A DNA stretch of 64,000 bases from Nocardioides allogilvus (GTDB lineage Bacteria; Actinomycetota; Actinomycetes; Propionibacteriales; Nocardioidaceae), in the NCBI RefSeq assembly GCF_003047285.1, contig NZ_PZYX01000001.1, forward strand, positions 558,001 through 622,000, given 5' to 3'. Positions 42,293 to 51,248 of this stretch are shown one piece after another; position 1 is the first letter of the stretch, and the number at the start of each line of letters is the position of its first letter. Under the pieces are notes generated by a model that searched no databases, was not told the origin of the DNA, and was given only the letters and a program-made list of their open reading frames with translations. Position numbers and translations under genes: made by a program.

Positions 42293-43528
42293 TCACGCGA
42301 CGAGGGGGCGGGTCACCCGAAGTCGCAGGGCGAGGGCGCCGGTGACGGCGAGCAGCGAGACGGTCAGGGCGACCACGCCCGGCCAGCCGACGCTGCTCCA
42401 CACGGTGGCGCCGAGGCTGCCGAAGACGGACGCGCCGAGGTAGTAGGTGAACGTGTAGAGCGACGCCGCCTGCCCGGCGCTCACCCCGCCCGCGTGCGCC
42501 CGCGCAGGCACCCAGCCGCTCGCCACGCCGTGCACGGCGAAGAAGCCGATGACGAGCAGCGAGAGCCCGGCGACCAGCACCGGCAACGACGACGACAAGG
42601 TGAGTACGGCGCCCGCGACCGCGACGACGGACCCGATCGGCAGCACGGCCCGGCGCCCGATCCGGTCGGCCAGTCGCCCGAAGGTCGCGGCGCTGACCGT
42701 ACCGAGCGGATAGACGAGGAACACCAGGCTGGCGGCGCCGAGACCGAGGTTGAACGGCGCTGCCTCCAGCCGGAAGCCGACCACGTTGAGCATCGACACC
42801 ATCGCTCCGACCGAGCAGCCGCCGATGACGTAGAGCCCGACGAGGGCCCGGTCGGCGACCGCGCGTCGCGCCATGGCGAGCATCGTCCGGGCGCCGGTGG
42901 GGGCAGGGGAGAAGTGGCGGGAGTCGGGGAGCAGGCGGCGTACGGCGACGGCGCAGACGAGCGCGAGCAGTGCTGCCGCGCCGAGAGACCAGCGCCAGCC
43001 GGCGAGCTCGGCGGTGTAGCCCGTGACCAGCCGGCCGGCCATGCCACCGAGCGCGGTGCCGCCGATGTAGAGCCCAGCCGCGCGCGCGTGGGTGGAGCGG
43101 TGCAGCTCCTCGCGGAGGTAGGCCGTCGCCACCGCCGGCAGCCCGGCGAGCGCGACGCCCATCAGGCAGCGCATGACCAGCAGCGAGGTCCAGGTCGGGG
43201 CGAGGGCGCAGCCCACGGCGCAGACGACCGAGAGCGCCATCGACAGGTGGATCAGCCGGGTCCGGCCGATCACGTCGGAGAGCGGGCCGACGACGAGCAG
43301 GGCCACACCGAGGGAGAGGGTCGCCAGCGAGAGCGTCAGGGTCGTCTGCGTGGACGAGACCTCGAAGCGGGTCGCGAGCTCCGGCAGGATCGCCTGGGTG
43401 CTGTAGAGCAGCTCGAAGGTCGCGAGTCCCGCGGCGAAGAGCGCGAGAACGACGCGGCGGTAGCCGTCCGAGCCGGGGAGGTGGCCGAGGTCCAGGACGG
43501 GAGCTGGGGTGATGGCGGGAGCAGACAT
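42293..43528 (-). CDS. MFS transporter (arabinose-efflux/YnfM-like)
   Basis: The 411-residue protein has twelve predicted membrane helices and the MFS motif A variant VGPLSDVIGRTRLI (about residues 84-97) repeated in the second half as FGRLADRIGRRAVLP. It is a drug/sugar-efflux type MFS. ATG 43528 is chosen over an earlier start by 8 codons. It is divergent from the LysR gene at 43614, which probably regulates it. Confidence 0.87.
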   Translation of the reverse strand: MSAPAITPAPVLDLGHLPGSDGYRRVVLALFAAGLATFELLYSTQAILPELATRFEVSSTQTTLTLSLATLSLGVALLVVGPLSDVIGRTRLIHLSMALSVVCAVGCALAPTWTSLLVMRCLMGVALAGLPAVATAYLREELHRSTHARAAGLYIGGTALGGMAGRLVTGYTAELAGWRWSLGAAALLALVCAVAVRRLLPDSRHFSPAPTGARTMLAMARRAVADRALVGLYVIGGCSVGAMVSMLNVVGFRLEAAPFNLGLGAASLVFLVYPLGTVSAATFGRLADRIGRRAVLPIGSVVAVAGAVLTLSSSLPVLVAGLSLLVIGFFAVHGVASGWVPARAHAGGVSAGQAASLYTFTYYLGASVFGSLGATVWSSVGWPGVVALTVSLLAVTGALALRLRVTRPLVA

Positions 43529-43554
43529 GACCACACGAGTGTGCGCCGGCAAGC

Positions 43555-43612
43555 GTCATGCGTCCAATGTCAGGAACGGCTTAGAGTCATGCGAAATGCG
43601 TATGATCCTCAG
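43555..43612. promoter_or_regulatory. Divergent MFS/LysR promoter with repeated GTCATGCG
   Basis: GTCATGCG occurs at 43555-43562 and 43586-43593, 31 bp apart, and an imperfect inverted ATGCG/CGTAT overlaps the second. Divergent LysR genes usually bind such sites to control themselves and the partner gene. Confidence 0.4.
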
Positions 43613-43613
43613 C

Positions 43614-44483
43614 ATGCAGATCCGCGACCTGGAATGGCTGCTCGCCGTGGCCGAGCAGGAGCACGTCACCGACACCGCCGCAATCCTCGGGATCACCCAG
43701 CCCACCTTGTCGCGCGCGCTGGCGAGGGTCGAGCACGAGCTCGGGGCCAGGCTGTTCGAACGCGCCGCCGACGGTGTGCACCTCACGCCGATCGGCCAGA
43801 CCGTCGCGCGCGGCGCACGGGAGGTCGTCGCCCGGCACGACCAGCTCCTGGCGGACGTGCGCGGTGAGCTCGACCCGGAGTCGGGCGTCGCCCGGCTGGC
43901 CTTCCTCGACTCGATGGCGACCTCGCTGGTCCCGCAGCTCCTGCGTGAGTTCCACGCCGTCGCCCCGAGGGTGCGGGTGCTGCTGAGCCAGGAGCCCGCC
44001 CACGAGCTCGAGGCGGACCTCGCCCGCGGCGCCGTCGACCTCGCCATCACGTCGGTCCGCCCGGCCGGCCACGGCTGGCACCTGCTCCAGGAGGAGCGGC
44101 TGGTCGTCGCCGTACCCCCCACGCACCGGCTGGCCGGACGCTCGCGTCTCCGACTGGTCGACCTCGCGGGGGAGGACCTGGTCACGACCCCGCCGGGCTA
44201 CGGCTTCCGCACGCTCGTCGACGGGCTGCTCCGGGAGGCGGGCGTGGCGCTCGAGGTGTCCTTCGAGAGCCAGGACCTCGCGACCATCGAGGGGCTCGTG
44301 GCGGCCGGGCTCGGGGTGGCGATCGTGCCCGAGGCGATCGTGGGGCAGTCCGGCACCCACGGTGTCCAGATCGTCGGGTCGCCAGGCGCACGTCGCGCGA
44401 TCGGCCTCACCTGGCGCACCGACCGGCAGCTGCCGCCCGCCGCCGAGCGACTTCGGGAGTCGATCACTAGGCTCGCGCCATGA
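43614..44483 (+). CDS. LysR-family transcriptional regulator
   Basis: The 289-residue regulator has an N-terminal LysR helix-turn-helix (LEWLLAVAEQEHVTDTAAILGITQPTLSRALARVEHELGARLFER, about residues 6-50) and a periplasmic-binding-protein-like effector domain (from about residue 90). ATG 43614 is used; ATG 43596 gives six extra residues. It faces the MFS gene across a short promoter, the usual LysR/target arrangement. Its stop overlaps the thioesterase start by ATGA. Confidence 0.9.
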   Translation: MQIRDLEWLLAVAEQEHVTDTAAILGITQPTLSRALARVEHELGARLFERAADGVHLTPIGQTVARGAREVVARHDQLLADVRGELDPESGVARLAFLDSMATSLVPQLLREFHAVAPRVRVLLSQEPAHELEADLARGAVDLAITSVRPAGHGWHLLQEERLVVAVPPTHRLAGRSRLRLVDLAGEDLVTTPPGYGFRTLVDGLLREAGVALEVSFESQDLATIEGLVAAGLGVAIVPEAIVGQSGTHGVQIVGSPGARRAIGLTWRTDRQLPPAAERLRESITRLAP

Positions 44484-45289
44484 ACCAGATCGAGTGGGAC
44501 GACCACATCGCCGTCACCGACCGGGGCGACGGTGAGTTCGCCGCAGAGCTCCACGACGGCTGGGTCGTCGGCGCGGGCGTCAACGGCGGCTACCTCCTGG
44601 CCACCATCGGAAACGCCCTGAGCCGGGTGGCGCCCGGCAAGCCCGACCCGATCTCCGTCAGCGCCTACTACCTCTCCGCGTCGCGCCCCGGTCCGGCGAC
44701 CGTGTCGACCCGGGTCGTGCGCGACGGTGGCAGCATCGCCACCCTCGCGGCCGAGCTGACGCAGGGAGGCGACGCTCGCATCACCGCGCTGGCGACGTAC
44801 GGCGACCTCGACCGTGTCCCCGACGACATCCGCACCACCGCGAAGCCGCCGGTGATGGCCCCGCTCGAGGAGTGCGTGCCCAGCTCGATGGCACCGCCGG
44901 AGGTGCTCGCCAACGCCAAGCTGCTCGGGCGCTTCGACATGCGCTTCGACCCCTCGTGCATCGGGTGGGCCGTCGGCAAGCCGTCCGGCGACGGCGTGAT
45001 CTCGGCCTGGTTCCGCCTCAACGGCGAGCGCGACCCGGACCCCATCGAGCTGCTGATGGTGCTCGACGCCCTGCCGCCGGTGACCTTCGACCTCGGCATG
45101 CCCGGCTGGGCGCCGACGCTCGAGCTGACCGCCCACGTGCGCGCGAAGCCCGCGCCGGGGTGGCTGCGCGTCACGCACCGCACCCGCAACATGGCGGGCG
45201 GGATGTTCGAGGAGGACTGCGAGGTGTGGGACTCCGCAGACCGCCTCGTCGCGCAGAGCCGGCAGCTCGCGCGTCAGCCGCGCCCCTGA
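44480..45289 (+). CDS. Thioesterase (TesB-like double hot-dog) protein
   Basis: The 269-residue protein looks like an acyl-CoA thioesterase of the TesB-like double hot-dog type: GWVVGAGVNGGYLLATIGNALSR (N-terminal hot-dog helix), DPISVSAYYLSASRPGPATVSTRVVRDG and a second domain with MVLDALPPVTFDLG and PTLELTAHVRAKPAPGWLRVTHRTRNMAGGMFEED. Overlap with the LysR gene by four bases implies coexpression. The acyl-CoA substrate is unknown. Confidence 0.82.
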   Translation: MNQIEWDDHIAVTDRGDGEFAAELHDGWVVGAGVNGGYLLATIGNALSRVAPGKPDPISVSAYYLSASRPGPATVSTRVVRDGGSIATLAAELTQGGDARITALATYGDLDRVPDDIRTTAKPPVMAPLEECVPSSMAPPEVLANAKLLGRFDMRFDPSCIGWAVGKPSGDGVISAWFRLNGERDPDPIELLMVLDALPPVTFDLGMPGWAPTLELTAHVRAKPAPGWLRVTHRTRNMAGGMFEEDCEVWDSADRLVAQSRQLARQPRP

Positions 45290-45330
45290 CCGCGGTCACC
45301 AGCCAGGCAGGTCACTCCCGGGAATGCCGA

Positions 45331-45362
45331 ACGGGCGTGGCCCCCGAGGGAGCCACGCCCGT
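45331..45362. terminator. Shared bidirectional terminator
   Basis: ACGGGCGTGGC (45331-45341) pairs with GCCACGCCCGT (45352-45362) across a short loop, between the convergent stops at 45289 and 45384. Confidence 0.8.
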
Positions 45363-45383
45363 CCGGCGATCGTGCTGATCAGG

Positions 45384-48300
45384 TCACGGCGCGGAGACCG
45401 TCACGTAGGTCGGCGCCAGGGCCCCGTCGTACTCCAGGACACCGAGGTAGCGACCGGCCTCCAGGCCGGACCAGACGGCGTCGAACGACGTCGCCTCGCC
45501 CTGGGTGACCGCGACCGGGTCGGGCTCGGCGTGGAAGGTGCCGAGACCGGTGCCACCGACGACGTACTCGTCGTAGGTGGTCGCGATGCTGGTCTCGCCC
45601 GGGGCCGCGGCGTAGCCGTTGACGACGACGAGGTAGGACGCGGCGACCGGGTTGAGCAAGGTCACCGTCTCGTCCGCTGAACCTGTGGCCGACTGGCCCG
45701 CCAGTGCCACCGGCGTGCCGGCGGCGTTGAGGCGGTAGACGAACAGGTCGAGGTCGGCCGCGTCGTTGGCTGCGTCGGCCACGAAGCGGGCGGCCTTGGT
45801 GCCGCCCGGCACGACGACCGTGCGCTCGTAGTCCTCGCCGACGGCGGTGCTGCGCTCCACCGTCGTGGCCTTGGCCAGACCGGTCGGGCGGACGTCGAGC
45901 TCACCGGTGTAGCCGGCGGTGATGTCGACGGTGGCACGGCCGTCGGTTCCGGTGCCCGCCACCGTGGCGGGTGCCTTGACCGAGACGGGACGCAGTGCCA
46001 CGGGCATCCGGACCGTGGTGGGACCGGTCAGGGTGACGAAGCCCGTCGCGAACTTGGCGAGCGGGGCGTCGGTGCGGGTGAAGGTGAAGGTGACCGCGAC
46101 CTGCTCGCCGGCGGACCCGATGGTCACCGACGGCTTGTCCGTCGTGACCGAGAAGCCGGGCACGGTGGCCTCGACGCTCCACGTGCCGGCACGCAGACCG
46201 GTGAACGTGCGCGTGATGCTGGTGCTGGCGGCCACCTGGCCCTGGGCGATCGAGGGCACGTTGAGGGCGTTGGCCGCGATCGGCTCGACGCCGTCGATCG
46301 GGAAGCCCTGACCCTCGACGAAGCTCAGCCACTCGTCCTCGTTGGAGGTGACGACGAGACCCGGGTCGAAGAACCTGGTCGGGTCGACGTGGCCGGCGCC
46401 CTGGGCGAACGGGTCCTGGTGGGCGCTGCCGTCGGCCTTCTTGAGGTCGTATGAAGTCGTCATCATGGCCGATTTGACGGTCATCGGCGTCCACTGCGGG
46501 TTGACCCCGAAGATGAAGGCCGCGAGACCGGCGACGTGCGGGCTCGACATCGACGTGCCGGAGTAGAGGTCGAAGTCACGACCCTGTCCCGACGGCGGGG
46601 CGACCGCGGCCAGCACGCTGGCACCGGGAGCCGCGATGTCGGGCTTGATGACGTCGGAGTCGCTCGCCTTGGCGGGGCCACGCGAGGAGAAGCCGGCGAT
46701 CTGCGGCACCACGGTCGGCGAGCCGCCGGTGGTGTCGCCCGACTCGAAGGAGGCGGTGGCGCCGGCGGTCGCGGCGTAGGCCTTGATCGCGGGGGCCGCC
46801 ACGTGGTCGAGGTGGACTGTCGGTACGGCGTGGAAGTCGGCGTCGAGGCTGCCGGGCGTGATGTTGACGAGGATCATCCCCACACCGCCGGCCTGCTTGA
46901 CCGCGGAGCTCTTGGCGACCCGGTCGTAGACGCCGCGGTCGCAGACGACGACCTTGCCCGTGACCTGGGCCGGGTCGAGGCTGCCGGGCGCGCACAGGCG
47001 GACCTCGTCGGCGGTGGCCGGGGCGAGACCGGCGGCGGTCGAGTTGACGAGCGGGGTGCTGGCCAACGGCGTGCCGTTGATCGAGGCGCCCTTGTGCTTC
47101 GCACCGTTGCCGAGCACAGCCGTGTTCTCGAACACGGCGTGGGTCGCCGCGGCGACCGTGGTGATCCACGGGCTGTTGTGCGCGACCGTGGAGGCCGTCG
47201 GCCCGCTGTTGCCGGCCGAGGCGGCGACGAAGACGCCCGCTGCCGCAGCACCCAGGAAGGCGAACTCGACCGCGTCGACGACCGTGGTGGTCGCGCCGGA
47301 GATCGAGTAGTTGATGACGTCGACGCCGTCGGTCACGGCGTCGTCGACGGCGGCAAGCGTCGAGGAGGTGTAGCAGCCACCGGTGTTGGGGTCGGTGTCG
47401 TTGAAGCACACCTTGTAGGCGGCGATCTTGGCCGCGGGAGCCATGCCGCTCACGGTGCCGAAGTCACGTCCCTCGACCGAGGCCGAGACGCCGAAGTTGC
47501 CGGCGGCGGTGCTGGCGGTGTGGCTGCCGTGGCCGTCGCCGTCACGGGTGGAGATGAACTCGTTGGCGTCGCGCTTGTCGACCGGGACGCTGGCAACGAA
47601 CGCATCGGCGTAGTAGCGGGCACCGATCAGCTTCTGGTTGCAGTCGTTGACCTCCCAGTCCTCGCCGGTCTCGCACTCGCCGCGGAACTGGCTGCCGTCG
47701 GCCTTGTTCATGAAGGTCGTGCGGCCCGAGCGGTAGGGGGTGAACTGCCCCTCCGCCTTGCTCTTCAGCTTGGGACCGGCGAACGACGCCGACTCCGGCC
47801 AGATGCCGCTGTCGAGGATGCCGACGACGACGCCCTTCCCGGCGTTGGCCACGCCGCCCTGGGCGGCCCACTGGCCGCCCGTGCCGGTGCCCGACCGGGA
47901 CTCGAGGCCGAGGAAGCGCGGGGTGTTCCAGGTGTCGAGCTCGAAGGCGGTGTCCTCGACCAGGGTCAGCACCTCGCGCTTGCCGGCGAGCTCCGCCGCC
48001 TGCTTCGCGGTGAGCTGTGCGGTGAAGGAGTTGGACGCGATCGTGGTCTGCGAGAACACGTCGGCCCCCACGGCGTCGGCGATCCGGCTCTGCTCGCGCT
48101 CGAGGAAGCGCGAGTACTGCGCGACCTTGTCGGTGCGGGCGTTGAACTTGTTGCCCGAGCGGGCCTGGGTGGCTGCGAGGCCGTCGATGCCGCCCTCGTA
48201 GCGGGTCGCGCCGGGCTGGCGGAGCATCACGATGTAGCGACCGGCGCCGAGCGCCTGCTCGGGGGCCGTGGTGGTCGTCGTGGCGCCCGGCTCGGCGGTG

Positions 48301-48407
48301 GCCGCCGTGGCGGCGGCGCTGGCCGTGACGCCTGCGACGAGCAGTCCGGCAGAGAGCAGGGCCACGGAGCGACTGCGCGCTCCCGGACCCCGAGAGATGA
48401 CTGACAA
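45384..48407 (-). CDS. Large secreted subtilisin-like serine protease (S8) with PA domain
   Basis: The 1007-residue protein has a signal peptide (about residues 1-38), an inhibitor I9 propeptide (RYIVMLRQPG to about 150), and an S8 catalytic domain with Asp199 (GILDSGIW), His293 (DGHGSHTAS) and Ser619 (SGTSMSSPH). A protease-associated domain lies in the insertion around 440-570. The C-terminal about 330 residues contain fibronectin-like folds and a pre-peptidase-type domain. The start is TTG 48407 with AGGAG upstream. It is an extracellular protease, probably for nutrition. Confidence 0.93.
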   Translation of the reverse strand: MSVISRGPGARSRSVALLSAGLLVAGVTASAAATAATAEPGATTTTTAPEQALGAGRYIVMLRQPGATRYEGGIDGLAATQARSGNKFNARTDKVAQYSRFLEREQSRIADAVGADVFSQTTIASNSFTAQLTAKQAAELAGKREVLTLVEDTAFELDTWNTPRFLGLESRSGTGTGGQWAAQGGVANAGKGVVVGILDSGIWPESASFAGPKLKSKAEGQFTPYRSGRTTFMNKADGSQFRGECETGEDWEVNDCNQKLIGARYYADAFVASVPVDKRDANEFISTRDGDGHGSHTASTAAGNFGVSASVEGRDFGTVSGMAPAAKIAAYKVCFNDTDPNTGGCYTSSTLAAVDDAVTDGVDVINYSISGATTTVVDAVEFAFLGAAAAGVFVAASAGNSGPTASTVAHNSPWITTVAAATHAVFENTAVLGNGAKHKGASINGTPLASTPLVNSTAAGLAPATADEVRLCAPGSLDPAQVTGKVVVCDRGVYDRVAKSSAVKQAGGVGMILVNITPGSLDADFHAVPTVHLDHVAAPAIKAYAATAGATASFESGDTTGGSPTVVPQIAGFSSRGPAKASDSDVIKPDIAAPGASVLAAVAPPSGQGRDFDLYSGTSMSSPHVAGLAAFIFGVNPQWTPMTVKSAMMTTSYDLKKADGSAHQDPFAQGAGHVDPTRFFDPGLVVTSNEDEWLSFVEGQGFPIDGVEPIAANALNVPSIAQGQVAASTSITRTFTGLRAGTWSVEATVPGFSVTTDKPSVTIGSAGEQVAVTFTFTRTDAPLAKFATGFVTLTGPTTVRMPVALRPVSVKAPATVAGTGTDGRATVDITAGYTGELDVRPTGLAKATTVERSTAVGEDYERTVVVPGGTKAARFVADAANDAADLDLFVYRLNAAGTPVALAGQSATGSADETVTLLNPVAASYLVVVNGYAAAPGETSIATTYDEYVVGGTGLGTFHAEPDPVAVTQGEATSFDAVWSGLEAGRYLGVLEYDGALAPTYVTVSAP

Positions 48408-48565
48408 AGGAGACTCCTTGATGGCGTGCCTGGATGGAGAACGCTGTTTCCTCGCGCGTCGCTGGGTGGTGATCGCGGAGGCTGCGCACAGACAACGTCA
48501 CCGACGTGACACACGTCAAGCATTTCGACGTACGAACGTCAGACCTGTCGAGCCGTCGGTGGGCG

Positions 48566-49648
48566 TCAGTCGAAGGCCGACCGCTTCATCGACACGATCC
48601 ACCGGCGTCGTGGGTGCTCGGTGAGCGACCACAGCCGGTCGGTCGACGGCCAGTAGGTCAGGTCCTCGGGGCCCATCGGCAGCGCGAACCGCTTCGGCTT
48701 CAGCTGCCCGGACAGGCCGGCATAGATCGTGCCGGGCATCCACGGGCCGTGCGAGACGCTCACGTGGTAGCGCCCGCCGGCGAGCACAGCACCCTGCATC
48801 TGCACGACGCCGCCCTCGTCCACCTCCAGCGGGCGGGAGAAGCCGTCGTCACCGGTCCGGAGCTGCCAGGTGTCCGCGTCGAGCTGGTAGCGCGCGAGCC
48901 GGTTGGGAGCGGTCCCGAGGTTGTACTCGCCCGCCAGCAGAGCCGGCGGGTCCGATCGCCGGTCGAGGGAGAGGAAGGAGTAGCGCAGCTTCTCGTGCCC
49001 GTCGTCGGTGAAGGCCTTGTAGGTGAAGCGGACCGGCAGCACGTAGCGATGCCCGTACGACGACACGCGCTCGCCGTCGAAGCCGAGCTCGTCCGGGTGG
49101 TCGTCGTCGCCGAGGACCCGCATGATGTCGTCGACCCGAGCGGTGACGAAGCCGCGGCGCGTGGCCGCGATGTGGAGGTAGCCGCCGGCCCAGACGACGC
49201 CGCCGGCGTGGATGTTCATCGGCCGCAGCTGGAGGGCGCCCTCCTGGTCGAAGACCGGGTTGACGAGCAGGACGTGGCGGTACTTCAGCGTCTCGAGGTC
49301 GATGAAGGTGACGCGCGAGCCGCGCTTCACGCCGTCCCGGCCGGTGGAGTACCACGTCGTCACGAGCACCTTGCGACCCGCGATGTCCTCGGTGTCCGAG
49401 GCGTCGGCGCTGGTGGAGATGCCCTGCGGGTACCAGAGCGGGTCCTTCCGGTCGTGGGCGTCCCACGTGTAGGCGTCGCTGACCGCGCGGCCCAGCAGAC
49501 GGGCGGGGACCCGGCTGCGACGGGCCTGGTACTTCAGGTCGTCGAGCAGCCCGTCGAGCCCGGCCGGTTCGCCCAGGACCGCCGCCAGGGCGGCGATCTC
49601 GCGGACGTTCTCGTCGGTCCGCTGCAGGTGGACACCTTGGACAAGCAT
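48566..49648 (-). CDS. Hypothetical propeller-like protein
   Basis: The 360-residue protein starts MLVQGVHLQRTDENVREIAAL, then has repeated beta-rich segments (KVLVTTWYSTGRDGVKRGSRVTFIDLETLKYRHVLLV, GGVVWAGGYLHIAATRRGFVTARVDDIMRV, AGEYNLGTAPNRLARYQLD, LTYWPSTDRLWSLTEHPRRRWI) that suggest a beta-propeller. It has no signal peptide and no recognised catalytic motif. I do not recognise a named family. ATG 49648; divergent from mutT by 22 bases. Confidence 0.7.
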   Translation of the reverse strand: MLVQGVHLQRTDENVREIAALAAVLGEPAGLDGLLDDLKYQARRSRVPARLLGRAVSDAYTWDAHDRKDPLWYPQGISTSADASDTEDIAGRKVLVTTWYSTGRDGVKRGSRVTFIDLETLKYRHVLLVNPVFDQEGALQLRPMNIHAGGVVWAGGYLHIAATRRGFVTARVDDIMRVLGDDDHPDELGFDGERVSSYGHRYVLPVRFTYKAFTDDGHEKLRYSFLSLDRRSDPPALLAGEYNLGTAPNRLARYQLDADTWQLRTGDDGFSRPLEVDEGGVVQMQGAVLAGGRYHVSVSHGPWMPGTIYAGLSGQLKPKRFALPMGPEDLTYWPSTDRLWSLTEHPRRRWIVSMKRSAFD

Positions 49649-49670
49649 GACCACACCGTAATCTCGCTGC

Positions 49671-50069
49671 GTGACCCCACCGCTGCGCACTGCCGTCGTC
49701 GGTGCGGCGATCCTGCGTGACGGCACCGTCCTCGCCGCCCGCCGGACCGCGCCGGTCGAGGCCGCCGGCAGGTGGGAGTTCCCCGGCGGCAAGGTGGAGC
49801 CGGGGGAGTCGCCCGAGGACGCCCTCGTGCGCGAGATCGGCGAGGAGCTCGGCTGCCGGATCGAGCTGACCGGCTGGCTCCCGGGCACTGCCCTGATCGG
49901 TGCCACCCACGAGCTGCGGGTCGCCTGCGGCGTGCTCACCGACGGCGAGCCGACGCCGACCGAGCACGACCTGGTCCGCTGGGTCACCGCCGACGAGCTC
50001 AACGACGTCGACTGGCTCGACCCCGACCGTCCGTTCCTCACTGCCCTGCGGGAGAGGATGGGCACGTGA
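49671..50069 (+). CDS. MutT-type NUDIX hydrolase ((deoxy)nucleoside triphosphatase)
   Basis: The 132-residue protein has the Nudix box GGKVEPGESPEDALVREIGEELG (residues 39-61, GX5EX7REUXEEXGU) and the short N-terminal strand typical of MutT, which removes 8-oxo-dGTP. GTG 49671 starts it. The stop overlaps the next gene's GTG, so the small downstream protein is cotranslated. It could also act on another nucleotide. Confidence 0.87.
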   Translation: MTPPLRTAVVGAAILRDGTVLAARRTAPVEAAGRWEFPGGKVEPGESPEDALVREIGEELGCRIELTGWLPGTALIGATHELRVACGVLTDGEPTPTEHDLVRWVTADELNDVDWLDPDRPFLTALRERMGT

Positions 50070-50341
50070 GAGCCATCTTCTTCGAGGAGGACGACGCGCG
50101 ACAGGTCGTCCGTCGCCTGGTCGCCAACGGCTTCGAGGCGAGCGCCGAGCGTGAGCGACTGGCCGGCGAGGACGACGACGAGGGCCACCCCTGGGCGGTC
50201 GTCACCGACGCGCCCGACTTCATGGTCGAGGTGCTGGTCGAGGACTTCGACGGCTGGCTGGACCCCGAGACAGCGGCCCCGAGCGGCCCGCCGCTCGTGC
50301 TGCCGACGGCGCCGAAGCGGATCAAGAAGCCCCTTGACTGA
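50066..50341 (+). CDS. Small acidic hypothetical protein
   Basis: The 91-residue protein (VRAIFFEEDDARQVVRRLVANGFEASAERERLAGEDDDEGHPW...) is acidic and looks alpha/beta. GTG 50066 overlaps the mutT stop (GTGA), which supports the start. I do not recognise the family; association with mutT suggests, but does not show, a related role. Confidence 0.65.
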   Translation: MRAIFFEEDDARQVVRRLVANGFEASAERERLAGEDDDEGHPWAVVTDAPDFMVEVLVEDFDGWLDPETAAPSGPPLVLPTAPKRIKKPLD

Positions 50342-50375
50342 CGTCCGGGCGCGGCCGGTCAGTGCGGTCGGCGCC

Positions 50376-51248
50376 ATGCCACTCGTCCCGGCGGCCGCGT
50401 TCGTGCTGGTCTGGTCCTCGGGCTACATCTCCGGTCCCTACGGGGTGCAGCACGTCGCGCCGTTCACCTTGCTGGCGCTGCGCTTCGGCGTGGCGGCGGT
50501 GCTCGCGCTGCTGCTGGCCCGCCTGCTGCGCGGACCGCTGCGGATCGATCGCCGGACCGCCGGGCGGGTCGCGCTGACCGGCGTCGTGATGAACGCGGTG
50601 CAGTTCGGCGCGATGTACCTCGCCTTCGACGCCGGGCTCGGCGCGACCCTGGCCTCGTTGCTGCACGCCCTCACGCCGGTCCTGACCGCGGTGCTGGCCG
50701 CGGTCTTCCTCCGGGAGGCGTTGTCGCGACGCCAGCTGCTCGGCCTCGTCATCGGGGTCGCCGGGGTGCTGATCGTGCTCGGCCCCGACATCGAGTCGGC
50801 CGGCGGTCCGTTGGGCATCGGGCTCGCGGTGTTCAGCGCGGTCACCCTCAGCCTGGGCACGCTCGGCCAGCGCTGGATCGGGCACGGTCCCGACCCCATC
50901 TGGTCGGCGGCGATCCAGTTCGCCGTGTCGGCCCCGCCGCTCGCCGTGCTCGCCCTGACCCTGGAGGGCACGCACGCCATCACGGACCCCGTCCGCGGGG
51001 GCGTCGCGGTCGCCTTCCTCGCGATCGTCAACTCGATCGTCGGCCTGCTCCTGCTCGGTGCGCTCGTACGGCGCGGGGGTGCCGGCGCAGGCTCCAGCCT
51101 GTTCTTCCTGTCGCCGCCCGTGACGGCGGTGCTGGCATGGCTGGTGCTCGGCGAGACCCTCGGCCCGCTCGAGCTCCTCGGGCTGGTGGTCGCGGTCGTC
51201 GGCGTCGCTCTCGGCACGCGCAGTGCCGCCCCTAGGCTGGTGTCATGA
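50376..51248 (+). CDS. EamA-family (DMT) transporter
   Basis: The 290-residue protein has ten predicted membrane helices in two EamA repeats (VWSSGYISGPYGVQHVAPFTLLALRFG, and FLSPPVTAVLAWLVLGETLG in the second). It is a drug/metabolite transporter; substrate unknown. ATG 50376 gives a complete first helix; TTG 50334 would overlap the upstream stop by eight bases. Its end overlaps mshB by ATGA. Confidence 0.82.
   Translation: MPLVPAAAFVLVWSSGYISGPYGVQHVAPFTLLALRFGVAAVLALLLARLLRGPLRIDRRTAGRVALTGVVMNAVQFGAMYLAFDAGLGATLASLLHALTPVLTAVLAAVFLREALSRRQLLGLVIGVAGVLIVLGPDIESAGGPLGIGLAVFSAVTLSLGTLGQRWIGHGPDPIWSAAIQFAVSAPPLAVLALTLEGTHAITDPVRGGVAVAFLAIVNSIVGLLLLGALVRRGGAGAGSSLFFLSPPVTAVLAWLVLGETLGPLELLGLVVAVVGVALGTRSAAPRLVS

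Noticed and set aside
42059..43867. Plus-strand open frame of about 600 codons opposite the MFS and SRPBCC genes
   Set aside because: Shadow of an MFS gene and its neighbour; Glu/Asp/Gly/Arg-rich with no motif.
46536..48404. Plus-strand frame opposite the subtilase gene
   Set aside because: Antisense to catalytic residues of a clear S8 protease; no start site or family signal.
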